Assembly: GCA_017618715.1 (NCBI GenBank)
Contig: JAFZTS010000004.1
Location: 1 to 61,803, forward strand
Reading direction: 5' to 3'
DNA length: 61,803 nucleotides
DNA from: Bacteroidales bacterium
GTDB taxonomy: Bacteria; Bacteroidota; Bacteroidia; Bacteroidales; UBA3663
Below are positions 1 through 8,519 of the stretch, piece after piece (the stretch's first letter is position 1; each line of letters starts with the position of its first letter). The notes beneath the pieces were generated by a model that saw nothing but the letters and a program-made list of their open reading frames with translations, was not told the origin of the DNA and searched no databases. The position numbers and the translations under genes were made by a program.

Positions 1-190
1 GTTCGTAGACGTTCTATTTCATTCCGAATTGGAGCGTCAATGTTCGTAGACGTCCTATTTCATTCTGAATTGGAGCGTCAATGTTCGTAGACGTTCTATT
101 TCATTCCGAATTGGAGCGTCAACGTCCGTAGATGCTCCATTTACGACAGAAATAGAGCGCCTACGTTCGCAGACGCTCTATTTCCGTTGT
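1..190. repeat. Tandem 41-bp dyad repeats (5 units)
   Basis: The motif GTTCG/GTCCG near CGTAGACG recurs at 1, 42, 83, 124 and 165, an exact 41-bp period. Each unit contains an imperfect dyad; in the last unit, positions 148-181 form AAATAGAGCG...CGCTCTATTT with 14 of 17 positions paired. The array touches the stop side of the serpin gene and may continue off the left edge. It has the same period as the array at 46965-47375. There is no coding potential. Function unknown. Confidence 0.85.
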
Positions 191-191
191 T

Positions 192-1520
192 TCAAGCCAT
201 TCCCGTAAATTTACCCACAAAAAGGATGACACCGGACGACATTTCGCGAATCACATAGACGAACGGGCGATTGGCATGGAACGTTGCCTTGGGAATCACT
301 TCCTCTTGGTTTGGACCTGCACTTGTCACTTCCGCCATTCCCGCAACCGTAACTGCCGCAGCCTCCGAGCCTTCCTCATTCACTTTGATTTTGGCTTTCT
401 GGCGCATCATCTCGATATAAACAAGCTTGTTGCACATATTCGGGATCTCAGCAAATTCCTTGTCGAAGGCCTGACGGATACCCATCTGTTGCAATAGTGA
501 GATCAGACCGCCTTCCAGATCTTTGGTATCGGATGAAGTTTCGAAACGCGGCAACTTCAGATCCACTTCGTAAGTACGAAAGACACCATCGCCCGGATTG
601 GAATAGTACAAGCTCTCATAATTCTCAACGTCCGAGAAGCCTTTTTCAGCCAGACGATTGACGATATCGTCGGTGGTCTTTCCTTCTTCGGGCAGCATCA
701 CCACCATGTTCCAAAGACTGTTCCCGTATGGAATCTTGACAGCCGAGTAGGTCTCATTCTTGACATAACTGATATAGACATCCTGTTGCATCATGGGCAT
801 TTCGGTGCTGCCCGTGCCTGTCGTGAACTTCTCGTTCTTCGTGTTCTTGGGGTCGAACTTATTGGTCCAGTCGGCCTTGAAATAGATAGCATTGAGCAAA
901 TATGATACCATTTCGGGGTTCACTTCGTCCAGTATCGACGGAATCATTCCTTTCGTCTGTTTTTTGCACCAGTCATTGATGTGGCTGAGAGTCTTCGACG
1001 AAGAAAAGTCGAGAGCTTCGGCCTTCGCGTCGTAGTAATACGCCATGTCCTCCTCAAACTGAGGCTTCAGCGTATAGTCCTTGTTGAGGAAAATGGCGTT
1101 GGCGATGTCCAGCTCCACATCCTCATCGGCCTTCGGGAGGTTGTCAATCAGATTCTTGCAGTAGTCGTTCACGGCCTGGATGCCGCCCTCATGGAAGCCA
1201 AGGGTCTCTTCGAGTTCCTTCTCGGTGTTGCCTGTGGCGGCATCATTCACCATGCCGAGCACGTAGGTGATGCTGAGCGGTGAATAGATGAAGCTTCGGC
1301 CCGAACGGTCGGTCTCGTTCACCGTCTTCAGGAAATTCAGGGTGAAGCCGTTGTTGTCGTTGGCAAACACGCGCTGCTCCTCGGTCAATTGAAGGGGGGT
1401 TGCTTCCGACACCATATTGACAATTCTCGTCTCTCCGCCGCCTTCTTCGTCTAAAGAGCACGAAAGCAGCATCATGCTGCATGCAGCCATCGCTGCCATA
1501 CAATAGAATAGATTCTTCAT
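192..1520 (-). CDS. Serpin-family lipoprotein (protease inhibitor)
   Basis: A 442-aa serpin. Residues 1-21 are a lipoprotein signal with lipobox LLSC, so the mature protein should be anchored in the outer or inner membrane facing the periplasm or surface. The serpin fold follows; the C-terminal hinge reads EEGSEAAAVTVAG, the small-residue hinge of inhibitory serpins. Counting from the conserved hinge glycine as P15, P1 would be Val and P1' Thr, which would suit an elastase-like target; that P1 call is inference. The conserved HANRPFVYVI strand and the GKF near the C terminus are present. Start is the ATG at 1520. The gene stands alone, divergent from the next gene, and its stop abuts the 41-bp repeat array. 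Likely role: inhibition of host or competitor serine or cysteine proteases at the cell surface. Confidence 0.9.
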   Translation of the reverse strand: MKNLFYCMAAMAACSMMLLSCSLDEEGGGETRIVNMVSEATPLQLTEEQRVFANDNNGFTLNFLKTVNETDRSGRSFIYSPLSITYVLGMVNDAATGNTEKELEETLGFHEGGIQAVNDYCKNLIDNLPKADEDVELDIANAIFLNKDYTLKPQFEEDMAYYYDAKAEALDFSSSKTLSHINDWCKKQTKGMIPSILDEVNPEMVSYLLNAIYFKADWTNKFDPKNTKNEKFTTGTGSTEMPMMQQDVYISYVKNETYSAVKIPYGNSLWNMVVMLPEEGKTTDDIVNRLAEKGFSDVENYESLYYSNPGDGVFRTYEVDLKLPRFETSSDTKDLEGGLISLLQQMGIRQAFDKEFAEIPNMCNKLVYIEMMRQKAKIKVNEEGSEAAAVTVAGMAEVTSAGPNQEEVIPKATFHANRPFVYVIREMSSGVILFVGKFTGMA

Positions 1521-1642
1521 AATCGCTTGTTATTGTTTCTGTCCTATAAACGCAAATGGTCGGGAAACCTTGCATCATCACCCATATAAAATTCATAAAT
1601 TCGCAAATTCGTGATAAAAATCGAATAATTCAAGATAAACGC

Positions 1643-1673
1643 TTTGTAATCTCAACTTTTCTTCGTATATTTG
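1643..1673 (+). promoter_or_regulatory. Bacteroidota promoter of the rhamnosidase gene
   Basis: TTTG at 1643-1646, 19 nt, then TATATTTG at 1666-1673, an exact match to TTTG-N19-TAnnTTTG. It overlaps a TTG at 1671 that could be misread as a start codon, and so supports the ATG at 1725 as the true start. Confidence 0.8.
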
Positions 1674-1724
1674 CCCCGCGAAATGGTTTTCGAACCAGCA
1701 AGACTATCACTTAATCCGAACATC

Positions 1725-4700
1725 ATGAAATATTCCCTTTCCCTCCTGCTCGTCGCGGTCCTGACGCTCCAAGCACAGGCAGCTATCCATGTCACCAACC
1801 TCAGCGTCGAAGGACGCAAGGACCAGCCCCTCGGATTGGATGTCGAGACACCACGCCTCGGCTGGCAAATCGTGGCCGATGCAGGGGAACAGGATGTTGT
1901 GCAAACCAGTTACCACATCCTCGTCGCTTCTTCGCCCGAACTGATGGCCAAAGGCCAAGGTGACCTGTGGGATGCCTCCGTGGCAAGTCCGCAGAGCCTG
2001 TGGATTGATTACCTTGGCACACCTTTGAAGCCCAACCAGCGCGCCTATTGGAAGGTGCAGGTCACCTGCGAACGTGCCAAGGGGAAAAAGACCGTCAGCG
2101 AACAAAGCGACTGGTCAGACATTTCGACGTGGGGTGCAGGATTGCTCAACGACGGCAACTGGCGGGGCAATTGGATCGGCTTCGACTACGCCATGCCTTG
2201 GGATGTCGAGAACGAACACTCCCAGCTTTCGGCGCGCTATTACCGTACCACATTCCAGACACAAGGCAAACAGATACGCCATGCCACTCTCCACATCGCC
2301 GGCCTCGGCCTTTACGAAGCTTTCGTCAACGGCCAGCGTGTGGGCGACGTGCCTGACTCGAAGAATCATTTGGGTCAGCAGGTACTCATGCCCGCGCCCA
2401 CCGACTATCGTCGCTCGATCATCTACAACAGCTTCGACGTCACCCCTTATTTGCTCCCCTCAAACCCCTCGAACCTCTCAAACCCCTCAAACTCCTCAAA
2501 CCCCTCAAACCTCTCCCACTGCCTCGCCGTCACCGTCTCCAACGGCCGCTACTACACGATGCAGCAGAAGAAGAAGCTCTACAAGATTGCCAACTTCGGG
2601 TATCCCACGCTGCGCGCCAACCTCATCATCGAATACACCGACGGCACTTCGGACATCATCGCCACCAACGAGAAGAACTGGCGCATTACCGCCGACGGCC
2701 CCATCCGCTCGTCGAACGAGTACGACGGAGAAATCTACGATGCAAGCAAGGCGTTTGAAAATTGGACTATGGCCGACTTCGACGACAGCCAATGGAGCCG
2801 TCCCGACCGAAGCGCCCTTCCCATCGGCAAACTACGCGGCAATACCACGCCCCCGATGGTTGTGCAGGAACTGCTTTTTCCTCGCGACACACGCATCACC
2901 GAAGATGGTCGCATCCTGTTCGACTTCGGACAGAATTTCGCCGGGTGGATGCGCGTGCCTGTCGGACTCATGGGACTCAATAAGGGCGACACCTTGCGTC
3001 TGCGCTTTGCCGAAAAGCTCGAAGCTCCCATCGGTGCCCCATGGACCGAAGAAGAATCGTGGAACAGCAATGGCCCCGGCTACTGCCTCACCGACACGTC
3101 GCGGCTCTACGTCGAGAACCTGCGCAATGCCCTCGTCACCGACTACTACATCGCCAACGGCAATGAAGATGAAGACGAAACCTGGGCTCCTCGTTTCACC
3201 TATCACGGTTTCCGTTTCGCCGAGGTGGAGATTCTAAGGAATGCCAATCCCGACTATACGGTGAAGAAACGCATCAAACCAAGAAACGGCAATACAACAC
3301 CCCTCTTAGCCCTTCTTAACTCCTCAAACCCCTCAAACCCCTCAAACCCCTCAAACTCCTCAAACCTCTCAAACCTCCTCGTGGGCGAAGTCGTTGGCGA
3401 CCCGATGGAAACGCTCTACACTTTCGAGACGCCTAACCCCGTACTCAACCGCGTGGTGCGCAATGCTTTCTGGGGCGTACGCTCGAATTACAAGGGCATG
3501 CCCGTCGATTGTCCGCAGCGCGACGAACGACAGCCCTGGGTGGGCGATCATTCGATGGGTTGCTGGGGCGAAAGCTACTTGATGGACAATCATGCGCTCT
3601 ACCTCAAGTGGATGCAGGACCTCGAGGATTCGCAGCGTCCCGATGGCACTTTGCCCGGCGTCTCTCCCGCATTCTGGAACTATTATAACGACGACATCAC
3701 CTGGCCATCGGTGTTTATCTTCGGTGCCGACATGCTCTACACACAGTTTGGCGACATCGAAGCCATCCGTCGTCACTATCCTGCCATGCGTCGCTGGGTG
3801 ATGCACTTCTGGGAAAATCACCGCGACCCCAAGACGGGTGTCATCAAGGCCGACAAGTATGCCGACTGGTGTTGTCCGCCCGAAGCGCCCGAACTCATCC
3901 ATAGCCAGGATCCTAATCGCGTGACCGACGGTGTGCTCATCGGCTCATGCTACCTCTACCGTATCTTCCAGGACATGATGAAGTTCGACGACATCCTCAT
4001 CCAGGAGTTGCAAGGCTGCTCCACCGCCGAACGCCTTGCCATGAATCGTCAGGGCCTCACCATCGAGCTGCTCGAAACCGACAAGGCCGAATACCAGGCT
4101 TGCCGCACGTCGCTGCGCGATGCCATCAATGGCGAGTTCCTCAACGTCAAGACAAGCGCTGACGATCCCAAGGCGGGACGCACCCCCAGTTCGATGACGG
4201 GTCCGGGCAACCACATCCTCTATCCCGACTCGGTCTTCTACAGCAACAACAGCGTCACGGCCAACCTCCTGCCCTGGGCCTTCGGCATCGTTCCCGACGA
4301 ACATGCTGCCACCGTTGAGCGTTGGATCATGCGCAAGCATCTGCTCCTCCCTGGCGACACGCCCGAACTGCGCGGCATCGACGGACACATCCAATGCGGC
4401 GTCATCGGCATGTCATGGCTCCTGCGTGGACTGGCCGACATGGGTCGTCAGGACCTCGCATGGATGCTCGCCACCGTGAAGAGTTATCCGGGTTGGGGCT
4501 ACATGGCCCTACACGGAGCCACCACCATCTGGGAACTTTGGAACGGCGACACCGCCAATCCCCGCATGAATTCGGGCAACCACATCATGCTGCTCGGCGA
4601 CCTTATTCCTTGGTGTATGGAAAACGTGGGCGGCATCAAAGCTGCTGCTCCAGGCTTCTCGACCATCTCCTTTGCGCCAAACTTCGAGGTCGAAGAACTC

Positions 4701-6215
4701 GACGAGGCATCTGCCAGCTACAAGACGCCCTACGGATTGGTTGCCAGCCATTGGCAGAAGACCGATCGCCAGCTTATCTGGGACATCACCATCCCATGCA
4801 ATGCGACAGGGAAAGTCACGCTGCCGTACAATGTTGTCTTGAAGAATTCTCGGAGTAATCCGAGTACTCAGAGTTCTCAGAGTACTCAGAGTACTCCGAG
4901 TAACTCAAAGACCCTCACCCTTGGTTCCGGCACACATCACCTTGTCTTCGACCTCGATCCCGCCCTTCCCGTGCGCGATTATTACAAAGGTGGAGCCTAC
5001 GAGCGACAGTATGCCGACAGCCTCAGCCGTGACCGTCAGGGCATCGTCTGCGACCAGTTCGTCTATGACTTCCAAAATGCCGCTCATCCTTCGTGCCACA
5101 GCGCCTCCATCGCAGAACTGCGAAATGGCGACCTGCTCGGCACCTTCTTTCTCGGAGCGCGTGAAGGTGCGCCCGACGTCTGCATCTATACTTCGCGCAA
5201 GCCGAAGGGCAGCGACCAGTGGGAGCCTCTTCAACTCGTAGCCAACGGAGACTTACGTCCAGGAGCCAAGCCTTTCGGCACCGAAATAGACAGCACGCTC
5301 ACCACGCCCATCGAGGACAATGTGAACCGCAAAGCGTGCTACAACCCCGTACTCTTCCAGATACCGGGTGGCGACCTCCTGCTCTTCTACAAGATCGGCA
5401 AGAACGTGCGCGACTGGACGGGCTACATAATGCGGTCGTCCGACAACGGATATACGTGGAGCGATCCGCGCCAGGAACTCGTCACAGCGTCGAACCCTGC
5501 GCTGAGCCCGCAGCTCTCGCCCGTGCAATCGAGCGACAGTCTGCTCGGAGCCATCAAGAACCAGCCCATCTACCTGCCCAAGGGCTTCCGTTGCGCCAAC
5601 GGCACGGTACTCCAGAAGGCACGCATCCTCTCGCCATCGAGCAAGGAGACGGGTACCGCCTCGAAGGAAAAGTCGGGACAATGGCGCAGCTACATTGAGA
5701 TGAGTGAGGACGACGGCCACACGTGGGCGCTCTATGGTCCCGTACCCGATGAGCCGAAGATCGGCACCATTCAGCCCGCTTTACTCGTCCATAAGGACGG
5801 ACGCATACAAATGCTCTGCCGCACCCATCGTCCCAAGGACAGCGAAAGCCATCTAGCCCGCATCGCTACCGCTTTCAGCGAAGATGGCGGACTCACCTGG
5901 GGACCGATGCAACTGCTCGACGACGTGCCCAATAACAACTCGGGTATCGATGCCGTGACGCTGCCCGACGGCACCTTCGCCCTCGTTTATAATCCCTTCT
6001 CGCTCGTTCCCGGCCCCGACAAGCCGCTGCGCAATCCCACTTGCATAGCCACCAGTTCTGATGGTATCACGTGGACGCATCGTCTCACCCTCGAATCATC
6101 GCCCATCAGCCAATACAGCTATCCTTCTCTACTCCTTGGAAGCGACAATACACTTCACGCCATCTACACATGGCGTCGTCAAGGCATCAAATATCAGCAA
6201 ATAAAGCTCAAATAG
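1725..6215 (+). CDS. Alpha-L-rhamnosidase (GH78) fused to a sialidase-like beta-propeller
   Basis: About 1,496 aa. Residues 1-19 are a Sec signal peptide (ends AQAA). Residues about 20-1060 match the GH78 rhamnosidase layout: N-terminal beta domains, then the (alpha/alpha)6 catalytic domain with MPVDCPQRDERQPW, whose Glu601 is the likely general acid, and ATTIWELWNGD with Glu937 the likely base. Residues about 1085-1496 are a sialidase/BNR-type propeller with four Asp-boxes (SSDNGYTW, SEDDGHTW, SEDGGLTW and SSDGITW). The propeller's substrate is not evident. Three low-complexity stretches from 9-bp repeats interrupt the protein (nt 2459-2514, 3321-3378, 4849-4905); the third is the linker between the two enzymes. 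Start is the ATG at 1725 because a promoter covers the upstream in-frame TTG. Likely periplasmic or surface attack on rhamnose-containing glycans such as pectin. No susCD genes are nearby. Confidence 0.88.
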   Translation: MKYSLSLLLVAVLTLQAQAAIHVTNLSVEGRKDQPLGLDVETPRLGWQIVADAGEQDVVQTSYHILVASSPELMAKGQGDLWDASVASPQSLWIDYLGTPLKPNQRAYWKVQVTCERAKGKKTVSEQSDWSDISTWGAGLLNDGNWRGNWIGFDYAMPWDVENEHSQLSARYYRTTFQTQGKQIRHATLHIAGLGLYEAFVNGQRVGDVPDSKNHLGQQVLMPAPTDYRRSIIYNSFDVTPYLLPSNPSNLSNPSNSSNPSNLSHCLAVTVSNGRYYTMQQKKKLYKIANFGYPTLRANLIIEYTDGTSDIIATNEKNWRITADGPIRSSNEYDGEIYDASKAFENWTMADFDDSQWSRPDRSALPIGKLRGNTTPPMVVQELLFPRDTRITEDGRILFDFGQNFAGWMRVPVGLMGLNKGDTLRLRFAEKLEAPIGAPWTEEESWNSNGPGYCLTDTSRLYVENLRNALVTDYYIANGNEDEDETWAPRFTYHGFRFAEVEILRNANPDYTVKKRIKPRNGNTTPLLALLNSSNPSNPSNPSNSSNLSNLLVGEVVGDPMETLYTFETPNPVLNRVVRNAFWGVRSNYKGMPVDCPQRDERQPWVGDHSMGCWGESYLMDNHALYLKWMQDLEDSQRPDGTLPGVSPAFWNYYNDDITWPSVFIFGADMLYTQFGDIEAIRRHYPAMRRWVMHFWENHRDPKTGVIKADKYADWCCPPEAPELIHSQDPNRVTDGVLIGSCYLYRIFQDMMKFDDILIQELQGCSTAERLAMNRQGLTIELLETDKAEYQACRTSLRDAINGEFLNVKTSADDPKAGRTPSSMTGPGNHILYPDSVFYSNNSVTANLLPWAFGIVPDEHAATVERWIMRKHLLLPGDTPELRGIDGHIQCGVIGMSWLLRGLADMGRQDLAWMLATVKSYPGWGYMALHGATTIWELWNGDTANPRMNSGNHIMLLGDLIPWCMENVGGIKAAAPGFSTISFAPNFEVEELDEASASYKTPYGLVASHWQKTDRQLIWDITIPCNATGKVTLPYNVVLKNSRSNPSTQSSQSTQSTPSNSKTLTLGSGTHHLVFDLDPALPVRDYYKGGAYERQYADSLSRDRQGIVCDQFVYDFQNAAHPSCHSASIAELRNGDLLGTFFLGAREGAPDVCIYTSRKPKGSDQWEPLQLVANGDLRPGAKPFGTEIDSTLTTPIEDNVNRKACYNPVLFQIPGGDLLLFYKIGKNVRDWTGYIMRSSDNGYTWSDPRQELVTASNPALSPQLSPVQSSDSLLGAIKNQPIYLPKGFRCANGTVLQKARILSPSSKETGTASKEKSGQWRSYIEMSEDDGHTWALYGPVPDEPKIGTIQPALLVHKDGRIQMLCRTHRPKDSESHLARIATAFSEDGGLTWGPMQLLDDVPNNNSGIDAVTLPDGTFALVYNPFSLVPGPDKPLRNPTCIATSSDGITWTHRLTLESSPISQYSYPSLLLGSDNTLHAIYTWRRQGIKYQQIKLK
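2459..2514 (+). repeat. 9-bp tandem repeat inside rhamnosidase gene
   Basis: Six near-copies of CTCAAACCC in frame, encoding an Asn-Pro-Ser rich stretch. Similar arrays occur at 3321-3378 and in other 9-bp families elsewhere in the window. Confidence 0.9.
3321..3378 (+). repeat. 9-bp tandem repeat inside rhamnosidase gene
   Basis: Six near-copies of CTCAAACCC in frame, again encoding Asn-Pro-Ser repeats, placed just before the catalytic domain. Confidence 0.9.
4849..4905 (+). repeat. 9-bp tandem repeat at domain linker
   Basis: About six copies of TCNGAGTAC in frame, encoding a Ser/Thr/Gln-rich linker between the GH78 part and the sialidase-like propeller. Confidence 0.88.
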
Positions 6216-6265
6216 GGCTCCATTTGTAAAAAAACCTTAAAAAAAATGAGTTTTTGGATGAAATG

Positions 6266-6297
6266 TTTGGAACATTACAAAAAACGCCCTATCTTTG
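6266..6297 (+). promoter_or_regulatory. Promoter of trxA
   Basis: TTTG at 6266-6269, 20 nt, TATCTTTG at 6290-6297. It predicts a 5' leader of roughly 105 nt before trxA. Confidence 0.75.
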
Positions 6298-6328
6298 CAT
6301 CGTGAGTAATTCCACAAAACTTCATAAA

Positions 6329-6379
6329 ATGAGAGAAAGGGCTGACGACTGTCGTGAGATGGGCGTCAGTTTTTATTAA
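6329..6379 (+). CDS. Possible 16-aa leader peptide upstream of trxA
   Basis: An ATG at 6329 opens 16 codons (MRERADDCREMGVSFY) and stops at 6377-6379, entirely inside the trxA 5' leader. Its last codons overlap a terminator-like hairpin (6342-6374). It contains one cysteine and charged residues. Its position in a leader with two competing hairpins suggests a translated regulatory leader. There is no clear ribosome binding site, but Bacteroidota often lack one. It could also be chance. Function is inference. Confidence 0.4.
   Translation: MRERADDCREMGVSFY
6342..6374 (+). terminator. Terminator-like hairpin in the trxA leader (possible attenuator)
   Basis: CTGACG (6342-6347) can pair with CGTCAG (6364-6369), followed directly by five T. 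A second hairpin ACGA-CTG-TCGT (6345-6355) uses part of the same left arm, so the two are mutually exclusive. It lies between the promoter and the trxA start, so it would act as an attenuator or as the end of a small RNA. Confidence 0.5.
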
Positions 6380-6410
6380 GAAGTATCACTAACAATTAAT
6401 ATAAAACATT

Positions 6411-6725
6411 ATGGCAAAGCAAATCACAGATCAAAATGCCAACGAAATCCTGGCAAGTGACAAACTCGTAGTCATTGACTTCTGGGCACCATGGTGCGGC
6501 CCCTGTCAGCGTCTCTCTCCCATCATCGAGCAGCTCGCCGAAGAGTATGAAGACAAGGCTGAAATCTGCAAATACAATGTGGATGAAGGCGAAGACCTCA
6601 CCACCAAGTTCGGCATCCGCAACATTCCCGTTGTCATCCTCATCAAGAATGGCGAAGTGGTAGGCAAGAAGGTCGGTCTCGCTGCCAAAGCTGACCTCCA
6701 GAAACTGATTGAGACAAATCTGTAA
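6411..6725 (+). CDS. trxA: Thioredoxin
   Basis: A 104-aa classical cytoplasmic thioredoxin with the active site WCGPC (Cys29, Cys32) and the cis-Pro region RNIPVVILIKNG. It reduces disulfides in client proteins using electrons from thioredoxin reductase, whose gene trxB is at 59417 in this window. Length matches the family and there is no signal peptide. The gene has its own promoter and a structured leader of about 105 nt. It is followed by AT-rich palindromic repeat sequence rather than by a close partner gene. Confidence 0.96.
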   Translation: MAKQITDQNANEILASDKLVVIDFWAPWCGPCQRLSPIIEQLAEEYEDKAEICKYNVDEGEDLTTKFGIRNIPVVILIKNGEVVGKKVGLAAKADLQKLIETNL

Positions 6726-6875
6726 TAGGACATTATCACGAATTCTGGTCTCTATCACGAATTTGAGAATTAAAGAATTGCAAAAGTAGTCACTAAATAT
6801 AATTAATGGTAATTACATGGTAATTCATGTTAAATAACTCTGTCAACGCAATTCTATAATTCGATAATTCGTGAT
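6726..6875. repeat. AT-rich interspersed palindromic repeat
   Basis: Several arms of the family ACACGAATTAT / ATAATTCGTGT and GTAATTCATGTTAA fill the gap between trxA and comB, including TTCGTGATAA immediately before comB. Related copies lie at 8108-8516, 22607-22716, 26716-26812 and 44212-44325. Confidence 0.8.
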
Positions 6876-6888
6876 AAAAAAGAAAAAT

Positions 6889-7602
6889 ATGCAAATCGAG
6901 ATCTGTTTCTCTCCAAGCCTAATCCATCTCTACGAGCATCGTGACAGCGTGGTGGTGGTGACGGACGTGTTCCGTGCCACCACTACCATCTGTACGGCCT
7001 TTGCCAACGGAGCCACCTACATCATCCCCGTGGCAACCGAACAGGAAGCGCTCGCCTACAAGTCGCTGGGTCATCTGGTGGGCGCCGAACAGGCCACCGA
7101 ACGCTGTTCGTTCGCTGACTTCGGCAATTCCCCTTCCGAATACTCAGTCGATAAGGTCAACGGCAAATCCATCGTCTTCATGACGACCAACGGCACAAAG
7201 GCCATCAAAGGAGCCGCCGACTGTTACCAGCTCCTCATCGGTGCGTTCGTCAACCTGCGCGCTTTGACCGAACGCATTCTCTCATTGGGCAAGGATGTGC
7301 TCATCGTTTGCTCGGGCGCCAACGGACGCATCTGCCTCGAAGACTCGCTCTTCGCAGGTGCCCTCACCAGCACGCTGCTCGCCGAAGATGGTGTCGAAGC
7401 TGCCAGCGATGGCGCACGCATGGCCGTCGCCCTCTGGCATCAAGCTAACCGCGACTTCTCGAACATCCTGATGCAGAGCGAACATGCCCGCCGCCTCATC
7501 CAGCACGGCTTCCGCGCGGACATCAACTACTGCCTCCGCAAAAGCATCTTCGGTGTCGTCCCCGAGCTCCAAGGCGACAAACTCATCGTCCGCAAAGAGT
7601 GA
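6889..7602 (+). CDS. comB: 2-phosphosulfolactate phosphatase family protein
   Basis: 237 aa from the ATG at 6889; an upstream in-frame GTG at 6871 lies in repeat sequence and is less likely. It matches the ComB family, with TDVFRATTTICTAFANGA near the N terminus and FMTTNGTKAI in the middle. In methanogens ComB removes phosphate from 2-phosphosulfolactate in coenzyme M synthesis (EC 3.1.3.71). Bacteroidota carry the family without an evident coenzyme M pathway, and no other ComA-E gene is nearby, so the physiological substrate here is uncertain. Cytoplasmic; no signal peptide. Confidence 0.85.
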   Translation: MQIEICFSPSLIHLYEHRDSVVVVTDVFRATTTICTAFANGATYIIPVATEQEALAYKSLGHLVGAEQATERCSFADFGNSPSEYSVDKVNGKSIVFMTTNGTKAIKGAADCYQLLIGAFVNLRALTERILSLGKDVLIVCSGANGRICLEDSLFAGALTSTLLAEDGVEAASDGARMAVALWHQANRDFSNILMQSEHARRLIQHGFRADINYCLRKSIFGVVPELQGDKLIVRKE

Positions 7603-7660
7603 TCGCATATATTTAACACGAATTACCACGAATTGACATGAATTTTTGTTGATTAGCTAT

Positions 7661-8089
7661 ATGGATCCAAAGCAATACAAAGACTTCGTCTTCAAGATTA
7701 TTGGAGCAGCAATGGAGGTCCATAGGGAACTGAATTGGGGACTTTTGGAGCCGATCTACAACGAGGCGTTACATTTAGAACTGCTTGACATGGGTATTGA
7801 TAATGAGCGTGAAGTATCAATCCCTTGCTTTTATAAGCATCATCAACTGGATAAACATTACCAGATGGATCTAGTTGTGGGTGACATTATTGTAGAACTG
7901 AAATCTGTCAGTGAACTAAACTCATCCCACCGTTGCCAATTATTCAATTATCTGCGATTAACAAAGAAGCCAATTGGTCTGCTCATCAACTTTGGTCAAG
8001 CGAGTCTTCAAGGCGAACGTTATGCTTACGACGAGGAAACTAATGAATGCATCTTGCTCGACAAGAACATGAATCCCGTCTTTACGTAA
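7661..8089 (+). CDS. GxxExxY family protein (PDDEXK-like)
   Basis: About 142 aa from the ATG at 7661. It has the family signature around GLLEPIYNEAL (G..E..Y) and the downstream DLVVGDIIVELKSV, whose Asp and Glu-Leu-Lys resemble a PD-(D/E)XK nuclease core. The family is widespread in Bacteroidota, often scattered among repeats, and its function is not established. The gene is AT-richer than its neighbours and is flanked on both sides by AT-rich palindromic repeats, consistent with a mobile or recently acquired module. Confidence 0.85.
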   Translation: MDPKQYKDFVFKIIGAAMEVHRELNWGLLEPIYNEALHLELLDMGIDNEREVSIPCFYKHHQLDKHYQMDLVVGDIIVELKSVSELNSSHRCQLFNYLRLTKKPIGLLINFGQASLQGERYAYDEETNECILLDKNMNPVFT

Positions 8090-8519
8090 TCTGTTTCTCT
8101 ATTGTGTTTTCTTCAACACGAATTATCATGAATAACCATTAATTTTTTTCTGGGTCGAAGCTAAACATTACTTCAATTCATGTAAATTCAAGGTAATTCG
8201 TGTTAAATAATCACGCCAAGACTATTCAACGATTATTCTTCAACACGAATTATCATGAATGACCATTAATTATTTGGACGAGCAAAACATATGTCAATTC
8301 ATGTCAATTATACGGTAATTCATGTTAATGAAGAATCGACAAAACAGCACATACGTCAATTCACGTCAATTACACGGTAATTCGTGTTAATGAAAGACCG
8401 ACTAACCGGCACATACGTCAATTCATGTAAATTTACGGTAATTCGTGTTAATGAAAGACCGACTAACCGGCACATACTTCAATTCATGTAAATTCACGAT
8501 AATTCGTGTTAAAAAAAAT
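8090..8519. repeat. Cluster of AT-rich palindromic repeats with 61-62 bp tandem units
   Basis: This 430-bp gap has no gene. It holds two left arms (ACACGAATTATCATGAAT at about 8117 and 8243) and five right arms ending TAATTCRTGTTAA. The motif CACATAC at 8348, 8410 and 8471 marks a tandem triplication of 61-62 bp. The last unit ends 7 nt before the cvfB start codon, so the array forms that gene's entire 5' region. Confidence 0.85.

Noticed and set aside
2074..3237. Alternative plus-strand frame of 387 codons inside the rhamnosidase gene
   Set aside because: Ser/Thr/Pro/Arg-rich shadow frame; the rhamnosidase frame carries all GH78 motifs.
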